Positions 36,424 to 47,802 are shown, counted from the first letter of the stretch. The stretch: DNA of 64,000 bases from Fundicoccus culcitae (GCF_024661895.1 NZ_CP102453.1:3038001-3102000), one strand, 5' to 3'. Made by a program: numbers and translations. The notes: a model not told the origin generated them from the sequence alone.

Positions 36424-37026
36424 ATGAGTTTAAATGCAGAATTAAGAACAGCTACTGGATCAAGTGCATCCCGTCATGCTCGTAAAGAAGGAAAAATCCC
36501 TACATCACTATATGGTAAAACAGTTGAACCTGTTTCACTATTAATTAATCGTGCTGATTTTGAAGCTTTATTAAAAGCAGAAGGAATTAACGCCGTTTTT
36601 GATTTGAATTATGATAACAAAGTTCAAAAAGTATGGATTAAAAGTTATGAACGTGCATCATTAAAAGATGAAGTTTATAGTTTAGATTTAGAAGCTATTT
36701 CAGCTGACCAAAAATTAACTGTTGAAATTCCATTACGTCTTGTAAATCCTGAAACGGTTCAAGAAGGTATTGTTGAATTAGTTGTTAATGCTGTTACAGT
36801 TGAAACAACACCAGATGATATTCCTAGCCATTTTGAATATGATGTGACAGGTATGGTGATTGGTGATACACGTGTCGTTTCTGATTTAGAAGTTCCTGCA
36901 GGTGTTGTTGTTTTAGATGACCCTGAAATGACTATTATTACCGTTTCTGCACCAACTGAAGAACCAGTTGAAACGGATGAAGAAGAAGCAGAACCAGAAG
37001 TAATTGGTGAAGCAGACGCTGAGTAA
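36424..37026 (+). CDS. rplY: 50S ribosomal protein L25 / general stress protein Ctc
   Basis: A 200-residue bL25 protein of the long Ctc type. The N-terminal 5S-rRNA-binding domain (ELRTATGSSASRHARKEGKI) is followed by the C-terminal TL5-type beta domain and an acidic tail. It binds 5S rRNA in the large subunit; in Bacillus ctc is stress-induced. AAGGAG lies 12 bases from the ATG, slightly far. It has its own terminator. Confidence 0.95.
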   Translation: MSLNAELRTATGSSASRHARKEGKIPTSLYGKTVEPVSLLINRADFEALLKAEGINAVFDLNYDNKVQKVWIKSYERASLKDEVYSLDLEAISADQKLTVEIPLRLVNPETVQEGIVELVVNAVTVETTPDDIPSHFEYDVTGMVIGDTRVVSDLEVPAGVVVLDDPEMTIITVSAPTEEPVETDEEEAEPEVIGEADAE

Positions 37027-37043
37027 TTTACTTTACGTTTAAT

Positions 37044-37086
37044 CCAGTAACAATAGCGAAAATACGCTGTTGTTACTGGCTTTTTT
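37044..37086 (+). terminator. Terminator of rplY
   Basis: CCAGTAACAATAGCG pairs with CGCTGTTGTTACTGG, followed by CTTTTTT. Confidence 0.93.
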
Positions 37087-37160
37087 GTTTCATTGTTTTA
37101 TGGTTCATGAATATTGGTTAATATGGTAAAATGATAATAAAACATTGGAGGGTGAATGAG

Positions 37161-38330
37161 TTGAAAGCAACAGCTGAATTTAAAGAGCGGGTTATCCAAG
37201 CGGCTAAAGAAATTGGCATTGATAAAATTGGTTTTGCTTCAGCTGAACCTTTTGATCATATGGAAGCATCCCTTAAAGCGCAAAAGGCTGCCGGGCATAC
37301 GACGGGATTTGAGCACCCCATTATCGAAGAACGTATTTATCCTGAACGCATTTTTAAACAACCAAAAACAATTATCGCGATTGCTTTAGCGTATCCGAGT
37401 CAACTAAAAGATCCTTTGCCACAAGCAAAAGGGGAGCGAAGAGGCTTCTTTTCAAGAGCTTCTTGGGGAATAGATTATCATGATGTCTTAAGACAACATA
37501 TGAATCAATTAGTTGAAGTCTTACAGGCTGAATTTGCCGAGGCACATTTTAAACCGATGGTTGATACAGGTGAATTAATGGATGTTGCGACTGCACAACG
37601 TGCTGGCTTAGGGTTTATTGGGCGGAATGGCTTGTTAATTACCGAAGAATTTGGGTCATATGTCTATTTAGGCGAGATTATAACCGATATTGAGTTTGAG
37701 ACTGATGAAGCAGTTCCTTTTGGATGTGGGGATTGTTATCGCTGTGTGGAGGCTTGTCCTACCGACGCCTTATTAGGTGATGGCCGATTAAACGGTCAAC
37801 GGTGTTTATCCTATCAGACCCAAACAAAAGGCTATATGCCCCAAGAATATCGGCGTAAAATAACACATGTGATTTATGGCTGTGATATTTGTCAGTTGGT
37901 ATGCCCTTATAATCAAGGTAAAGATTTCCATTTACACCCAGAAATGGAGCCTGACCCAGAAGCGGTTCAGCCTTTATTAAAACCCATGCTACAAATGTCA
38001 AATCGTGAATTTAAAAACCAATTTGGGCATATGGCTGGATCTTGGCGTGGGAAGAAACCTTTACAGCGAAATGCCATAATAGCTTTAGCCAATTTTCGTG
38101 ATCAAACAGCCTTACCTCAATTAATTGAGCTGTTAGAAAAAGATCCGCGACCAATGATTCGTGGAACAGCAGCCTGGGCAATTGGTCAAATTCAACGATA
38201 TTATAATGCTGTTTTAGTTGAATGTGTGGCCGAGCAATTGGCTAAAGAAACCGAAGCTGAGACAATTGAAGAGATGGAAAAAGCCTTAGAAACGCTTAAA
38301 AACAAACGACTTCCACGGGCTAATCGTTAA
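37161..38330 (+). CDS. queG: Epoxyqueuosine reductase QueG
   Basis: A 389-residue cobalamin- and iron-sulfur-dependent enzyme that makes the last step to queuosine in tRNA. It has the [25 protein letters not shown]-type cobalamin-binding region, two 4Fe-4S clusters ([16 protein letters not shown] and [13 protein letters not shown]) and C-terminal HEAT-like repeats ([13 protein letters not shown]). GGAGGGTG indicates a TTG start at 37161; the open frame extends to 37131. It lies 17 bp before trmL, another tRNA wobble-position modification gene. Confidence 0.93.
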   Translation: MKATAEFKERVIQAAKEIGIDKIGFASAEPFDHMEASLKAQKAAGHTTGFEHPIIEERIYPERIFKQPKTIIAIALAYPSQLKDPLPQAKGERRGFFSRASWGIDYHDVLRQHMNQLVEVLQAEFAEAHFKPMVDTGELMDVATAQRAGLGFIGRNGLLITEEFGSYVYLGEIITDIEFETDEAVPFGCGDCYRCVEACPTDALLGDGRLNGQRCLSYQTQTKGYMPQEYRRKITHVIYGCDICQLVCPYNQGKDFHLHPEMEPDPEAVQPLLKPMLQMSNREFKNQFGHMAGSWRGKKPLQRNAIIALANFRDQTALPQLIELLEKDPRPMIRGTAAWAIGQIQRYYNAVLVECVAEQLAKETEAETIEEMEKALETLKNKRLPRANR

Positions 38331-38347
38331 GAAAAAGAAGGAATTTT

Positions 38348-38875
38348 ATGAGAAACCATATTGTTTTGTATGAACCTTTAATGCCGGCTAATACGGGTAA
38401 CATCGCCCGTACATGTGCAGCAACCAACACGGCATTACATTTGATTGAACCTTTAGGTTTTAGTACAGATGACAAAATGTTAAAACGAGCGGGCTTGGAT
38501 TATTGGCATCATGTGGATATAACTTACCATGCGTCATTGGATGCCTTTTTAGAAACTATTCAAGAAAGTCCTCTATATCTTATTAGTAAGTTTGCCCCAC
38601 AAATATATAGTGAGGCAAATTTAGCCGCTGACCACATTACGGATCAGTATTTTATTTTTGGAAAAGAAACGACCGGCTTACCGATTGAATTTATGGAAAC
38701 TTATAAAGACCGTTGTTTACGTATTCCGATGAATGATGAGCATGTAAGGTCACTGAACTTATCCAATACGGCTAATATTATTATTTTTGAGGCTTTAAGA
38801 CAACAAAATTTCCAAGGTTTAGAAAAAGTTCATCATTATGATGATACTGAAAAAGCCAATCAATTAAATTGGTAA
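38348..38875 (+). CDS. trmL: tRNA (cytidine/uridine-34-2'-O)-methyltransferase TrmL
   Basis: A 175-residue SPOUT methyltransferase that methylates the ribose of the wobble base in tRNA-Leu. Knot-fold motifs are PLMPANTGNIARTCAATN, FGKETTGLP and IPMNDEHVRSLNLSNTANI. It is next to queG and upstream of the serS T-box. AAGGAA lies before the ATG. Confidence 0.94.
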   Translation: MRNHIVLYEPLMPANTGNIARTCAATNTALHLIEPLGFSTDDKMLKRAGLDYWHHVDITYHASLDAFLETIQESPLYLISKFAPQIYSEANLAADHITDQYFIFGKETTGLPIEFMETYKDRCLRIPMNDEHVRSLNLSNTANIIIFEALRQQNFQGLEKVHHYDDTEKANQLNW

Positions 38876-38887
38876 ATGGCTATTTGG

Positions 38888-38915
38888 TTGACAAAGGAAT
38901 TTAATCTTTTATAAT
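38888..38915 (+). promoter_or_regulatory. Promoter of the serS T-box transcript
   Basis: Perfect TTGACA (38888-38893) and TATAAT (38910-38915) hexamers, 16 bp apart. Confidence 0.88.
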
Positions 38916-38921
38916 ACAAGT

Positions 38922-40461
<1,540 letters not shown>

Positions 40462-40575
40462 TTTTCTGGCTATTACCATGCCACATATTTGAATGAGAAA
40501 AAATTAATAATAAAAACAATTTTCACAGAATTATGATGGCATCCATCATAAAGAAAATGTTTACATTAAGGGGAA

Positions 40576-40608
40576 AACAGCATTGTTAGTAGTACAATGT
40601 TGTTTTTT
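40576..40608 (+). terminator. Terminator after serS
   Basis: AACAGCATTGT pairs with ACAATGTTGTT and is followed by TTTTCGTTTTTT. In the 315-bp gap to ntpF I otherwise see only the ntp promoter. Confidence 0.78.
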
Positions 40609-40737
40609 CGTTTTTTAATATATTGATTGTAATTTAGATAATAATATTAATATTTCAATATAAAACTACAACAAAATAAAATTGCCTCACTTTATTGAAT
40701 TTTTTTGACGTTTTAACCTGAAATATACTAAAAAATT

Positions 40738-40746
40738 TGATATAAT
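40738..40746 (+). promoter_or_regulatory. Putative ntp operon promoter (extended -10)
   Basis: TGATATAAT gives TGn plus a perfect TATAAT (40741-40746), 30 bp before the ntpF start. A TTGACG at 40705 is too far for standard spacing. Confidence 0.5.
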
Positions 40747-40776
40747 AAAACAATGAGTAATAGAGGAGGTGAGACA

Positions 40777-41100
40777 GTGGCCAAAACAACAATGCAGGTT
40801 GTTGAATCAATTGAAAATCAAGCTCTTGAAATTGAGGCAGATTATGACAGACAGATTGAAGCCGTTGAACAATCTTATAAGCAACAATTAGAGGATCAAA
40901 AGAAAGCTTTAGAATCTTCGCGAGATTAAAAATTAGCTGAATTAGAGGACTCCTTAAAGGAGCGACTTGACCATGCCGAACAAGAGTTAGAAAGAGTATT
41001 AAACCGTGATCAAGAACGCATTAATCATGCACTTGAATCATCAAAAACGGACTACGTTCCACAAATTATTAAAGAGGTGGTGAAGCGATATGGCAATTAG
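40777..41100 (+). pseudogene. ntpF: V-type ATPase peripheral stalk subunit NtpF, interrupted by an in-frame TAA
   Basis: GAGGAGGTGA marks a GTG start at 40777. The frame reads MAKTTMQVVESIENQALEIE and on through a charged coiled coil to ALESSRD, then meets TAA at 40927-40929. The same frame continues without further stops, KLAELEDSLKERLDHAEQEL and on to the stop at 41098-41100, which overlaps the ntpI start. The total is 106 residues, right for the subunit G/H stalk protein. No ATG, GTG or TTG in the second half suits reinitiation, so the stalk helix is cut at residue 50. A single base change or sequencing error would explain it. Confidence 0.85.
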
Positions 41101-41849
41101 TTCTATGAACAAAGTAACACTTCTAACCCCTGAAAATTTAGTTGATGACCTATTGACAGAACTTCAAGGAATGCAACAAATTGAAATTATAAATTTAAAT
41201 GATCAAGATCCTTGGGATAAGTTAGATGACACAACTGAAGACATGTTAGATGAGTACGAAGAAAAATCTCAATCAATGACAGAACAAAGAGTGATGGATG
41301 ACTTAGAAAATCGTCTTCATCAAATTGAGCGGGCTATTGAATTAGCCAACCGATTTGCAGAAAAACCTTCTTTGATGAAAACGTTAAAAAACGGGAAACC
41401 TGAAGTGAGTTTTAAGCAAATTCAAAACCATGGTGAACAATTTAATGAAGATGAAATAGTAAACCATACCATTCAATTAGTTGAACGCCTAGACGAATTA
41501 GAAATTTTGATTGACGAGACGCGTGATCAAGTCAATGATTTAGAAAAATGGAAAAAATTAGAAATCACACCTAATAAGCTAAATAGTTTTAGTTATGTTA
41601 ATGGTGTTGTTGGTAGGGTGCCAAGCACCAATGAAGATAGTTTTATCAACTATTTAAAAGAAAACGATAATTATTTTTATGAAGTTGTCTTTATTGACGA
41701 TAATGACTATGGTGTGGTCGTTTTTAGTTACAATAAGGAAAACAGACAAATTTTAAATGATTTGAAACCTTATCAATTCCTCCCCTTTAAATATACCTCC
41801 GATATGTTACCAAAAGACCAGCTTGATGAATGGAACCAAACGATAGAAG
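41090..41849 (+). pseudogene. ntpI: V-type ATPase subunit I (NtpI), 5' part, interrupted by IS66-family element
   Basis: This part encodes the N-terminal cytoplasmic domain of subunit a/I (MAISSMNKVTLLTPENLVDD ... DEWNQTIE), mostly coiled coil that contacts the peripheral stalks. After codon 253 the element begins; the frame runs on into it and stops at 41896 after 15 foreign residues. Joining 41849 to 44112 restores an uninterrupted frame of 666 codons (DEWNQTIE-DAKTERKEIV), the usual size of NtpI, so the gene was intact before insertion. Confidence 0.92.
41842..41849. repeat. Target-site duplication, left copy (GATAGAAG)
   Basis: The 8-bp GATAGAAG is repeated at 44104-44111, directly outside the element. 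Eight base pairs is typical for the IS66 family. Confidence 0.95.
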
Positions 41850-41934
41850 GTAAGCGCCCAATAGTGAGGTATCTTCTTAAATTTACTCCGATTTAGTATG
41901 ATTAATTCATCAAACAAAAGGAGTGACAATAATA

Positions 41935-42279
41935 ATGATTGACTTTACAATTCCTGAAACACTTTATCTCATGCCTCGTTATTCGCCAGCTAACCAAGAT
42001 CGCCAACGTCTATGCACTTTGATTCAATCTAGTTCTGCTTTTAAACCTGATCATACCGCAGCCTATCTTTTTTGTAATTCTCGAAGAAACATTCTGCGAA
42101 TCATCTATTGGGACGGTTTTAGATTTACTGACTTAGTTTATCGATTGGAACGAGGGGGATTCGTTTGGCCATACACCGAACCGAAATTTATGGAAATTTC
42201 TCTTCAACAATTAGAACGTCTTTTACGAGGTGATACCTTGAACCCGCCTTTAGAAACCTCTTATATTTTCAACAAATAA
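41935..42279 (+). CDS. tnpB: IS66 TnpB accessory protein
   Basis: A 114-residue IS66 Orf2-like protein: MPRYSPANQDRQRLCTLIQS, then RRNILRIIYWDGFRFTDLVY and LERGGFVWP, all typical of TnpB. It is needed for transposition in IS66 elements, but its biochemical role is unclear. AAAGGAG lies 11 bases before ATG 41935; an in-frame GTG at 41923 falls inside that ribosome site. Confidence 0.92.
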   Translation: MIDFTIPETLYLMPRYSPANQDRQRLCTLIQSSSAFKPDHTAAYLFCNSRRNILRIIYWDGFRFTDLVYRLERGGFVWPYTEPKFMEISLQQLERLLRGDTLNPPLETSYIFNK

Positions 42280-42369
42280 TCGCTATATTTTTAGTGAATA
42301 ATCGCTAAATTTACTAGTAAATATATTCGGTATATGGTATAATGAGCCTAACGAAAAGAGGTGATAGAC

Positions 42370-44013
42370 ATGACCGAAAACGAACTTATTGGACTAGAAA
42401 TTTCAGAAATTTTAGAAAAATTTAACCAATTAGAATCCGAACTTGAAGCTGCGAATATAAAGATTGAACTCATGCGTCAAGACCTCGCAACCTATCAAAT
42501 AATGACTTATAGCCCTCGAAGAGAAACGATGATTTCGGAAGGACAAACGAATCTCTTCACGGATCCTTCCGAAGATATCTCGGAAGTTATCTCTCATGAG
42601 GAATATTCTAAACCAGAGCCCCCAGTTGTAGAAAAATCTGAAAAAAAAACAACAAAAGGCTCCAAGCCGCGCGAAAAATCCGTCGGAAGAAAAGATGAGA
42701 TTCTCAATCAGTATGTTCAAGAAGATGTCTATCATTACTTACCTGATGAAGAACAAGTCTGTCATGATTGTCACCATCCATTAAAATTAATTGGTCCAGC
42801 TCAAGTACAACAAGAACTTGTGTTTGTTCCTGCTCATTTCAAATGTGTTAATCATCATCAAATGAGCTATAAGTGTGACCACTGCTCATCACAAGCGGAT
42901 AAAGATCAATTTGTAAAATCTGAACTCCCTTCACTTCCTTTTGTGAATAGCTTTGGGTCGGCTTCTGTCGTTGCAGAGACGATTTATCAAAAATATGAAT
43001 TAAAAGTACCAGCTTACCGCCAAGAAAACCATTGGAGAAAATTGTTATTACCTTTATCACGAACCACTATTTGTCGTTGGCATATTAAAGCCTGTGAGTA
43101 TTATTTAGGCTTTATTTATCGAGCACTCCATGATGAAATACTCATGCATGATATTGCGCATATGGATGAGACCACCTTCCGTGTCCTAGAAAGTGACAAG
43201 CAACAAACTTTTTATTGGATACTTCAAAGCTCGCAACATCATGACCATAAAGTCGTGTATTTCTCCCACCAAGATGGGCGTGGAAGTGATAAGTTTAAGG
43301 AAGTCATTGGTAGCTTCGAAGGGACGATACACTGTGATATGTATGCGGTCTATCGCAGTGCTGATGAGTCAACCGAGAACCTAGAGTTGGCAGGTTGTTG
43401 GGCACATCTAAGGCGAAAATTCTTTGAAGCGAGTAGAGTTTCCAAAGGATTACCTAAGACAACAGCCGATGAGATTCTCACTATGATAAATACTATCTTT
43501 AGAAAGGAACGTGAATGGAAAGAGTTATCCATTGAGGAACGATTTAAGAAAAGGCAATTCATTCTTAAACGATTAATGGACAATCTCTTCAACTACATTG
43601 ATCAGTGTGCTGCCAACACCATCCTGAAAGACAAACTGAGTAAAGCGTTTAGTTATGCCAAAGAGTATAAAGCGTATTTCTACAACGTTTTAAAGGATGG
43701 GCGCTTAGAGCTTAGTAATAATGCAGCAGAACGCTCCATACGCACTGTAGTGATGGGACGAAATAATTATAAATTTGCGGCTACTTTTAACGGTGCTCAA
43801 GCAGGTGCAGTTATTCTCTCACTGATTGAGACAGCTAAATTACATGGTTTAGACGCAAAACAATACATTCAGTATCTTCTGACACACCTACCGAATGAGA
43901 GTGATTTAGCGACAGCTAAATTAGATCAATATATGCCTTGGTCTAATGAAATCAAAGAAGCCTGTTCTGCACAAACGGTGATTGGTGATGTCGTTGAAGA
44001 AAAAACAGCCTAA
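42370..44013 (+). CDS. tnpC: IS66 transposase TnpC
   Basis: A 547-residue transposase. The N-terminus is a leucine-zipper-like helix (about 5-45), then a linker, a zinc-finger domain (VCHDCHHPLKLIG ... YKCDHC) and the DDE domain. Catalytic residues are in HMDETTFRVLE, IHCDMYAVYR and SNNAAERSIRTVVMGRNNYK, with the conserved GCWAHLRRKFFEA between. The frame is intact. AGAGGTGA precedes ATG 42370. Confidence 0.95.
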   Translation: MTENELIGLEISEILEKFNQLESELEAANIKIELMRQDLATYQIMTYSPRRETMISEGQTNLFTDPSEDISEVISHEEYSKPEPPVVEKSEKKTTKGSKPREKSVGRKDEILNQYVQEDVYHYLPDEEQVCHDCHHPLKLIGPAQVQQELVFVPAHFKCVNHHQMSYKCDHCSSQADKDQFVKSELPSLPFVNSFGSASVVAETIYQKYELKVPAYRQENHWRKLLLPLSRTTICRWHIKACEYYLGFIYRALHDEILMHDIAHMDETTFRVLESDKQQTFYWILQSSQHHDHKVVYFSHQDGRGSDKFKEVIGSFEGTIHCDMYAVYRSADESTENLELAGCWAHLRRKFFEASRVSKGLPKTTADEILTMINTIFRKEREWKELSIEERFKKRQFILKRLMDNLFNYIDQCAANTILKDKLSKAFSYAKEYKAYFYNVLKDGRLELSNNAAERSIRTVVMGRNNYKFAATFNGAQAGAVILSLIETAKLHGLDAKQYIQYLLTHLPNESDLATAKLDQYMPWSNEIKEACSAQTVIGDVVEEKTA

Positions 44014-44014
44014 T

Positions 44015-44071
44015 ATGTTAAACTAACCTAGAATTTCTTCTGTCTGGGTTAGTTTAGCATGTTTATTTTTT
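44015..44071 (+). terminator. Terminator inside the IS66 element
   Basis: ATGTTAAACTAACC pairs with GGTTAGTTTAGCAT (one mismatch), then GTTTATTTTTTT. It would also reduce read-through into the rest of the ntp operon. Confidence 0.78.
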
Positions 44072-44103
44072 TATGGATAGATACCTCACTATTGGGCGCT
44101 TAC

Positions 44104-45352
44104 GATAGAAGATGCGAAAACTGAACGTAAAGAAATCGTTAGCACCTTAAAAGCTTATCAATCGACCCTTGACGAATTAAAATTACAATATGAATATGTG
44201 AATAATTTATCTACCCGTGAACAAGCGAAATTTGCTTTAAAACGAGCAGATAATTTAGTTACAATTGAAGGTTGGATTGAAGAAGAAAATGGGTCACAAT
44301 TTCTACAAACAATCAAAAATAAGTTTGATGAGTTAATCGTCGCAAAAGTTCATCCATTAAATCAAAATGATTATAAAACGGTACCTACAAAATTGAAAAA
44401 CAAAGCGATTGTTAAACCGTATGAAATGATTACGACGATGTACGGGCTACCTAATTATAAAGAAGTCGATCCAACACCTTTTGTTATGCCCTTTTATTGG
44501 TTATTTTTCGGCATGATGTTAGGCGATTTAGGTTATGGTTTGGTGTTGGTAGTAGCAGCCTTGATACCTTTAAAAACCTTTAAGTTAACGGAAAGTACAA
44601 AAGATACCTTAAAACTTGTTTTTAGTTTAGGTTTATCAGGGGTTGTCTGGGGAGCTATATATGGTTCATTCTTTGGTTTTACGATTGAATGGATGCAACT
44701 CATTGATTTACAATCATCCGTTATGGAAGTCATGGTACTATCATTAGCTATTGGTATGGTACATATGGGCATCGCATTTGGAATAAATACCTACCTACAA
44801 ATAAAAGATAAAAACTATGCGAAAGCCTATGCTGATGGTTTGCATTGGATTATTGTTTTAATCGGAATTGCTGTGGCAGCGCTTGGGTTCCTATTCCCTA
44901 GTTTAAGTGCCTTAACGAATGTTGGTCTAGGTATGATTCTCCTAAGTTTTATTGGCATGATTATCGCAAATATAATCGACGCTAAAGGTATATCAGGACT
45001 TGGAACTAGCTTACTGGGCTTTTTAAATGCTGTTAGTTACTTTGGAGATATTATTAGTTATTCACGTTTGATGGCTTTAGGTTTGTCGGGTATTAGTATT
45101 GGAGCGGCTTTTAATATTATCGTAGGTCAAATTCCCTTTATTGGGCGTGTGACGCTGGGTGTTGTGCTTTTCATTGTTTTACATTTATTTAATATGTTCC
45201 TTTCTTTATTAACGGGTGGTGTTCACAGTTTGCGTTTAATCTTCGTTGAATTCTTTGGTAAGTTTTACACAGGCAATGGACGACCATTCAAACCCTTACA
45301 AATAAATGAAAAATATGTCTCTATTAAGAAAAATCAAGAAGTGAAGGAGTAA
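44104..45352 (+). pseudogene. ntpI: V-type ATPase subunit I (NtpI), 3' part
   Basis: Starting with the right target duplication, this fragment encodes the rest of the stalk domain and the whole membrane domain: PFYWLFFGMMLGDLGYGLVL, several further membrane helices, and ISYSRLMALGLSGISIGAAF, whose Arg is the conserved ion-channel residue. The only early initiator is GTG 44198 without a ribosome site. The protein is therefore probably not made, or is made only as a truncated membrane part that cannot join the stalks. Confidence 0.92.
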
Positions 45353-45357
45353 AATTA

Positions 45358-45813
45358 ATGAACTTTTTTATGGAAAATGGTGGAATGATACTGGCTGGAA
45401 TAGGTGTGTTTTTAGCTGTAGCACTTTGTGGGATAGCTTCTGCTAGAGGATTAGGTGTTGTTGGTCAATCCGCAGCCGCTTTAATCAAAGAAGAACCGGA
45501 AAAATTTGCTCAAGCATTAATCTTGCAACTAATGCCTGCTTCACAAGGCTTATATGGCTTCGTTATTGGCTTTATGATTTTATTGCAGATGGAACCAGGT
45601 ATGAGTCTAGCATCCGGATTTAATTTACTCATTGCGTCACTACCTATTGCTGTTGTTGGCTATTTCTCAGCGGGTGATCAAGCTAAAGTGGCAGTAGCTT
45701 CGATGGGAATTTTAGCTAAACGTCCTGAAGAAAACTCTAAAGGTATTATTCTAGCTTCAATGGTAGAAATGTATGCCATCTTAGCCTTTGTAACATCATT
45801 CTTATTGATTTAA
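45358..45813 (+). CDS. ntpK: V-type ATPase rotor ring subunit K
   Basis: A 151-residue, four-helix c-type subunit forming the rotor ring. Residues matching the Na+ site of Enterococcus hirae NtpK are present: Gln in ASQGLYGFV, Gln in GDQAKVAVA and the key Glu in MVEMYAILAF, with Ser replacing the usual Thr64. Sodium specificity is therefore inferred. GAAGGAG precedes the ATG. Confidence 0.95.
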   Translation: MNFFMENGGMILAGIGVFLAVALCGIASARGLGVVGQSAAALIKEEPEKFAQALILQLMPASQGLYGFVIGFMILLQMEPGMSLASGFNLLIASLPIAVVGYFSAGDQAKVAVASMGILAKRPEENSKGIILASMVEMYAILAFVTSFLLI

Positions 45814-45858
45814 TGCGGTATTTATTTGGATTGAGAAATACATGGAAGGAGCGATAAA

Positions 45859-46443
45859 ATGTCAGAACTATCTCGCTTAGAAGAGTCTGTCATTCGGCAA
45901 GCGCATAAAAAAGGCCAGTTGAAGTTAGAACAAGCAGAAGCCGAAGCTCAAAAGCAATTTAAAAAAGATCAACGTGAATTCAATGACGAATTTGCCTATG
46001 AAGAAGAACTCGCGCTTGAAGCGCTGAAACATAAATATGAGCATCAAATTCAACAAGTTGAAAATCGTCGTCGTCAATCTTCGTTAATTGGGAAACAAAA
46101 ATTAATTATCGGAATGTTTGACCAAGCCGTTGAAGAAATGAATCAGTGGCCAAAAGAAACACATCTAAAATTTATCAATCAAGTTTTAGAATTGTATCAT
46201 GATAATTATTTACGCATTCAATTTGGTGAGTACACCTTAAAACACTTAGAAGACCAAGATTTAGAAACTTTGAAGAAAGACTTCAATAAAATCAAAATCA
46301 ATAGTCATCCGATAGATAAACAAGGTGGCTTTATTATTTCGATTGGTCGTGTGGATTACAATTACATTTATGCCAAATTAGTCGAAGCAACACGTCATGA
46401 TTTAAGTGCCGAAATCGCTAAACGTGTTTTTAGTGAAACGTAG
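45859..46443 (+). CDS. ntpE: V-type ATPase subunit E (peripheral stalk)
   Basis: A 194-residue protein with a long charged N-terminal helix (LEESVIRQAHKKGQLKLEQA ...) and a C-terminal globular part ending DLSAEIAKRVF, typical of subunit E. It normally pairs with the NtpF helix, which is truncated in this strain. GGAG lies before the ATG. Confidence 0.92.
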   Translation: MSELSRLEESVIRQAHKKGQLKLEQAEAEAQKQFKKDQREFNDEFAYEEELALEALKHKYEHQIQQVENRRRQSSLIGKQKLIIGMFDQAVEEMNQWPKETHLKFINQVLELYHDNYLRIQFGEYTLKHLEDQDLETLKKDFNKIKINSHPIDKQGGFIISIGRVDYNYIYAKLVEATRHDLSAEIAKRVFSET

Positions 46444-46452
46444 GTGATTGTG

Positions 46453-47460
46453 GTGAGTAAAGTTGATTACAGTCAAATAAATACGTTGATTGATGTGCGT
46501 TCAGCTTCATTGTTAACTCAACAAGATTTTGAGCAATTATTAGTCAGTCCTTCAGCTCAAACGAGTTTACGTGTCTTAGAAAATACACGCTATTACTTTA
46601 AAGCAGATGACTTAAATGACTTAGATAAAATTGAAGAGCGTTTAACCGATAATCTCGTTGAAAATTATCGGTTTGCTATTAGTGAAGGACCCAACCGTTC
46701 TATCGTTGAAGTTTTTGGAGCCAAGTATATTTATCATAATTTAAAAGTGATTTTTAAGAATTTAGTCTTGAATCAAGATAATGAAGATTTGTTAATTACG
46801 ATTGGTCGATTCTCAATTGATGAATTGTATCATATTATTCAAACGAGTGAATCAAGTGTTATCCCCAACCAAATTATTGAGCGTGTTAAACAAATTAGGG
46901 CGGATTATGATACGTATCAAGATATTAAAGTGGTCAATTTAGGTTTAGATATGGCCTATTTTGATCATTTAGATGATATTCGAAAAAAGGAAGAAAATCC
47001 AATTGTTGATGCTGTTATAACGGCTTTGATTGATTTTTATAATGTCATTACCGTTTATCGTGGCACACAATTAGGCAAACCACGTAGTTTTATGTTTGAA
47101 ATGTTATCGGATAAAGGCACTGTAGCAATTAGCGATTTGCTTCAAATGATTTCAGATAATCAATTAGCTTCATGGTTTGAATCCATTAATCAATTACCTT
47201 ATGTAAAAACATTTGATGCCTATATTGAAAAAATGAACGAGGGTACGATTCAAGCTTATGATCTAGAGCGAATGGAAACCGAATATATTTATCAATTGCT
47301 TAAAGAAGAGCTGTTGAATCCCAATGATGTGGTACCTTTGTTGTTTTATTTGTACCGTAAAGAAATGGAAATTACAAATCTACGTTTAATATTAAACGGA
47401 AGAGTTAGTGGGCTTCCGATTGAAAAAATTAAAGAAAGGATGCGTCCCGTCTATGAGTGA
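46453..47460 (+). CDS. ntpC: V-type ATPase subunit C (central stalk socket, d-type)
   Basis: A mainly helical protein of about 335 residues (VDYSQINTLIDVRSASLLTQ, LENTRYYFKADD, RKEMEITNLRLILNGRVSGL) that links the rotor ring to the central shaft. Three GTG codons (46444, 46450, 46453) could start it; spacing from AGGTG favours 46453. It overlaps ntpG by 8 bp. Confidence 0.92.
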   Translation: MSKVDYSQINTLIDVRSASLLTQQDFEQLLVSPSAQTSLRVLENTRYYFKADDLNDLDKIEERLTDNLVENYRFAISEGPNRSIVEVFGAKYIYHNLKVIFKNLVLNQDNEDLLITIGRFSIDELYHIIQTSESSVIPNQIIERVKQIRADYDTYQDIKVVNLGLDMAYFDHLDDIRKKEENPIVDAVITALIDFYNVITVYRGTQLGKPRSFMFEMLSDKGTVAISDLLQMISDNQLASWFESINQLPYVKTFDAYIEKMNEGTIQAYDLERMETEYIYQLLKEELLNPNDVVPLLFYLYRKEMEITNLRLILNGRVSGLPIEKIKERMRPVYE

Positions 47461-47773
47461 AAATGATTATCGTATTGCTGTTGTTGGAAATCGTGATGCC
47501 ATCCTTCCCTTTAAAATGTTAGGTTTTGATGCCTTTTCTACTACGAAGGCAAAAGAGGCTGCAGCTATTTTAAATGACTTAGCTGAAAAGAAATATGGTG
47601 TAATTTATATTACAGAAGATATTGCAGAACTTATTCCAGATACTATTCGCTATTTTGATTCTGTCATTACACCTGCAGTCATCCTTATTCCAACCCACAA
47701 AGAGGGTAATGGTTTAGGTATGGCACGTATCAGAGAAAATGTTGAGAAAGCTATTGGAGCAGATATTTTATAA
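47453..47773 (+). CDS. ntpG: V-type ATPase subunit F (NtpG)
   Basis: A small Rossmann-like central-shaft subunit of 106 residues: [48 protein letters not shown]. Enterococcal nomenclature is used. The start at 47453 overlaps the end of ntpC, suggesting coupling. Confidence 0.93.
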   Translation: MSENDYRIAVVGNRDAILPFKMLGFDAFSTTKAKEAAAILNDLAEKKYGVIYITEDIAELIPDTIRYFDSVITPAVILIPTHKEGNGLGMARIRENVEKAIGADIL

Positions 47774-47802
47774 TGATGAATGAAGATAAAGGGGGGAGAC
47801 AT

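Larger units (their letters stand above)
41850..44103. mobile_element. IS66-family insertion sequence, complete (2254 bp)
   Basis: The ends are perfect 23-bp inverted repeats, GTAAGCGCCCAATAGTGAGG... at 41850-41872 and its complement at 44081-44103. It carries tnpB and a full-length DDE transposase tnpC, both facing +. No tnpA is present, unlike three-gene IS66 members. Perfect ends, an exact 8-bp target duplication and intact genes indicate a recent insertion that may still be mobile. It disrupts ntpI and carries a terminator likely to be polar on ntpK onward. Confidence 0.95.

Noticed and set aside
44198-45352. Intact shorter membrane ATPase subunit starting at GTG 44198
   Set aside because: No ribosome site precedes it, and the sequence upstream to 44112 continues the ntpI frame. 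It is the 3' part of a disrupted gene.
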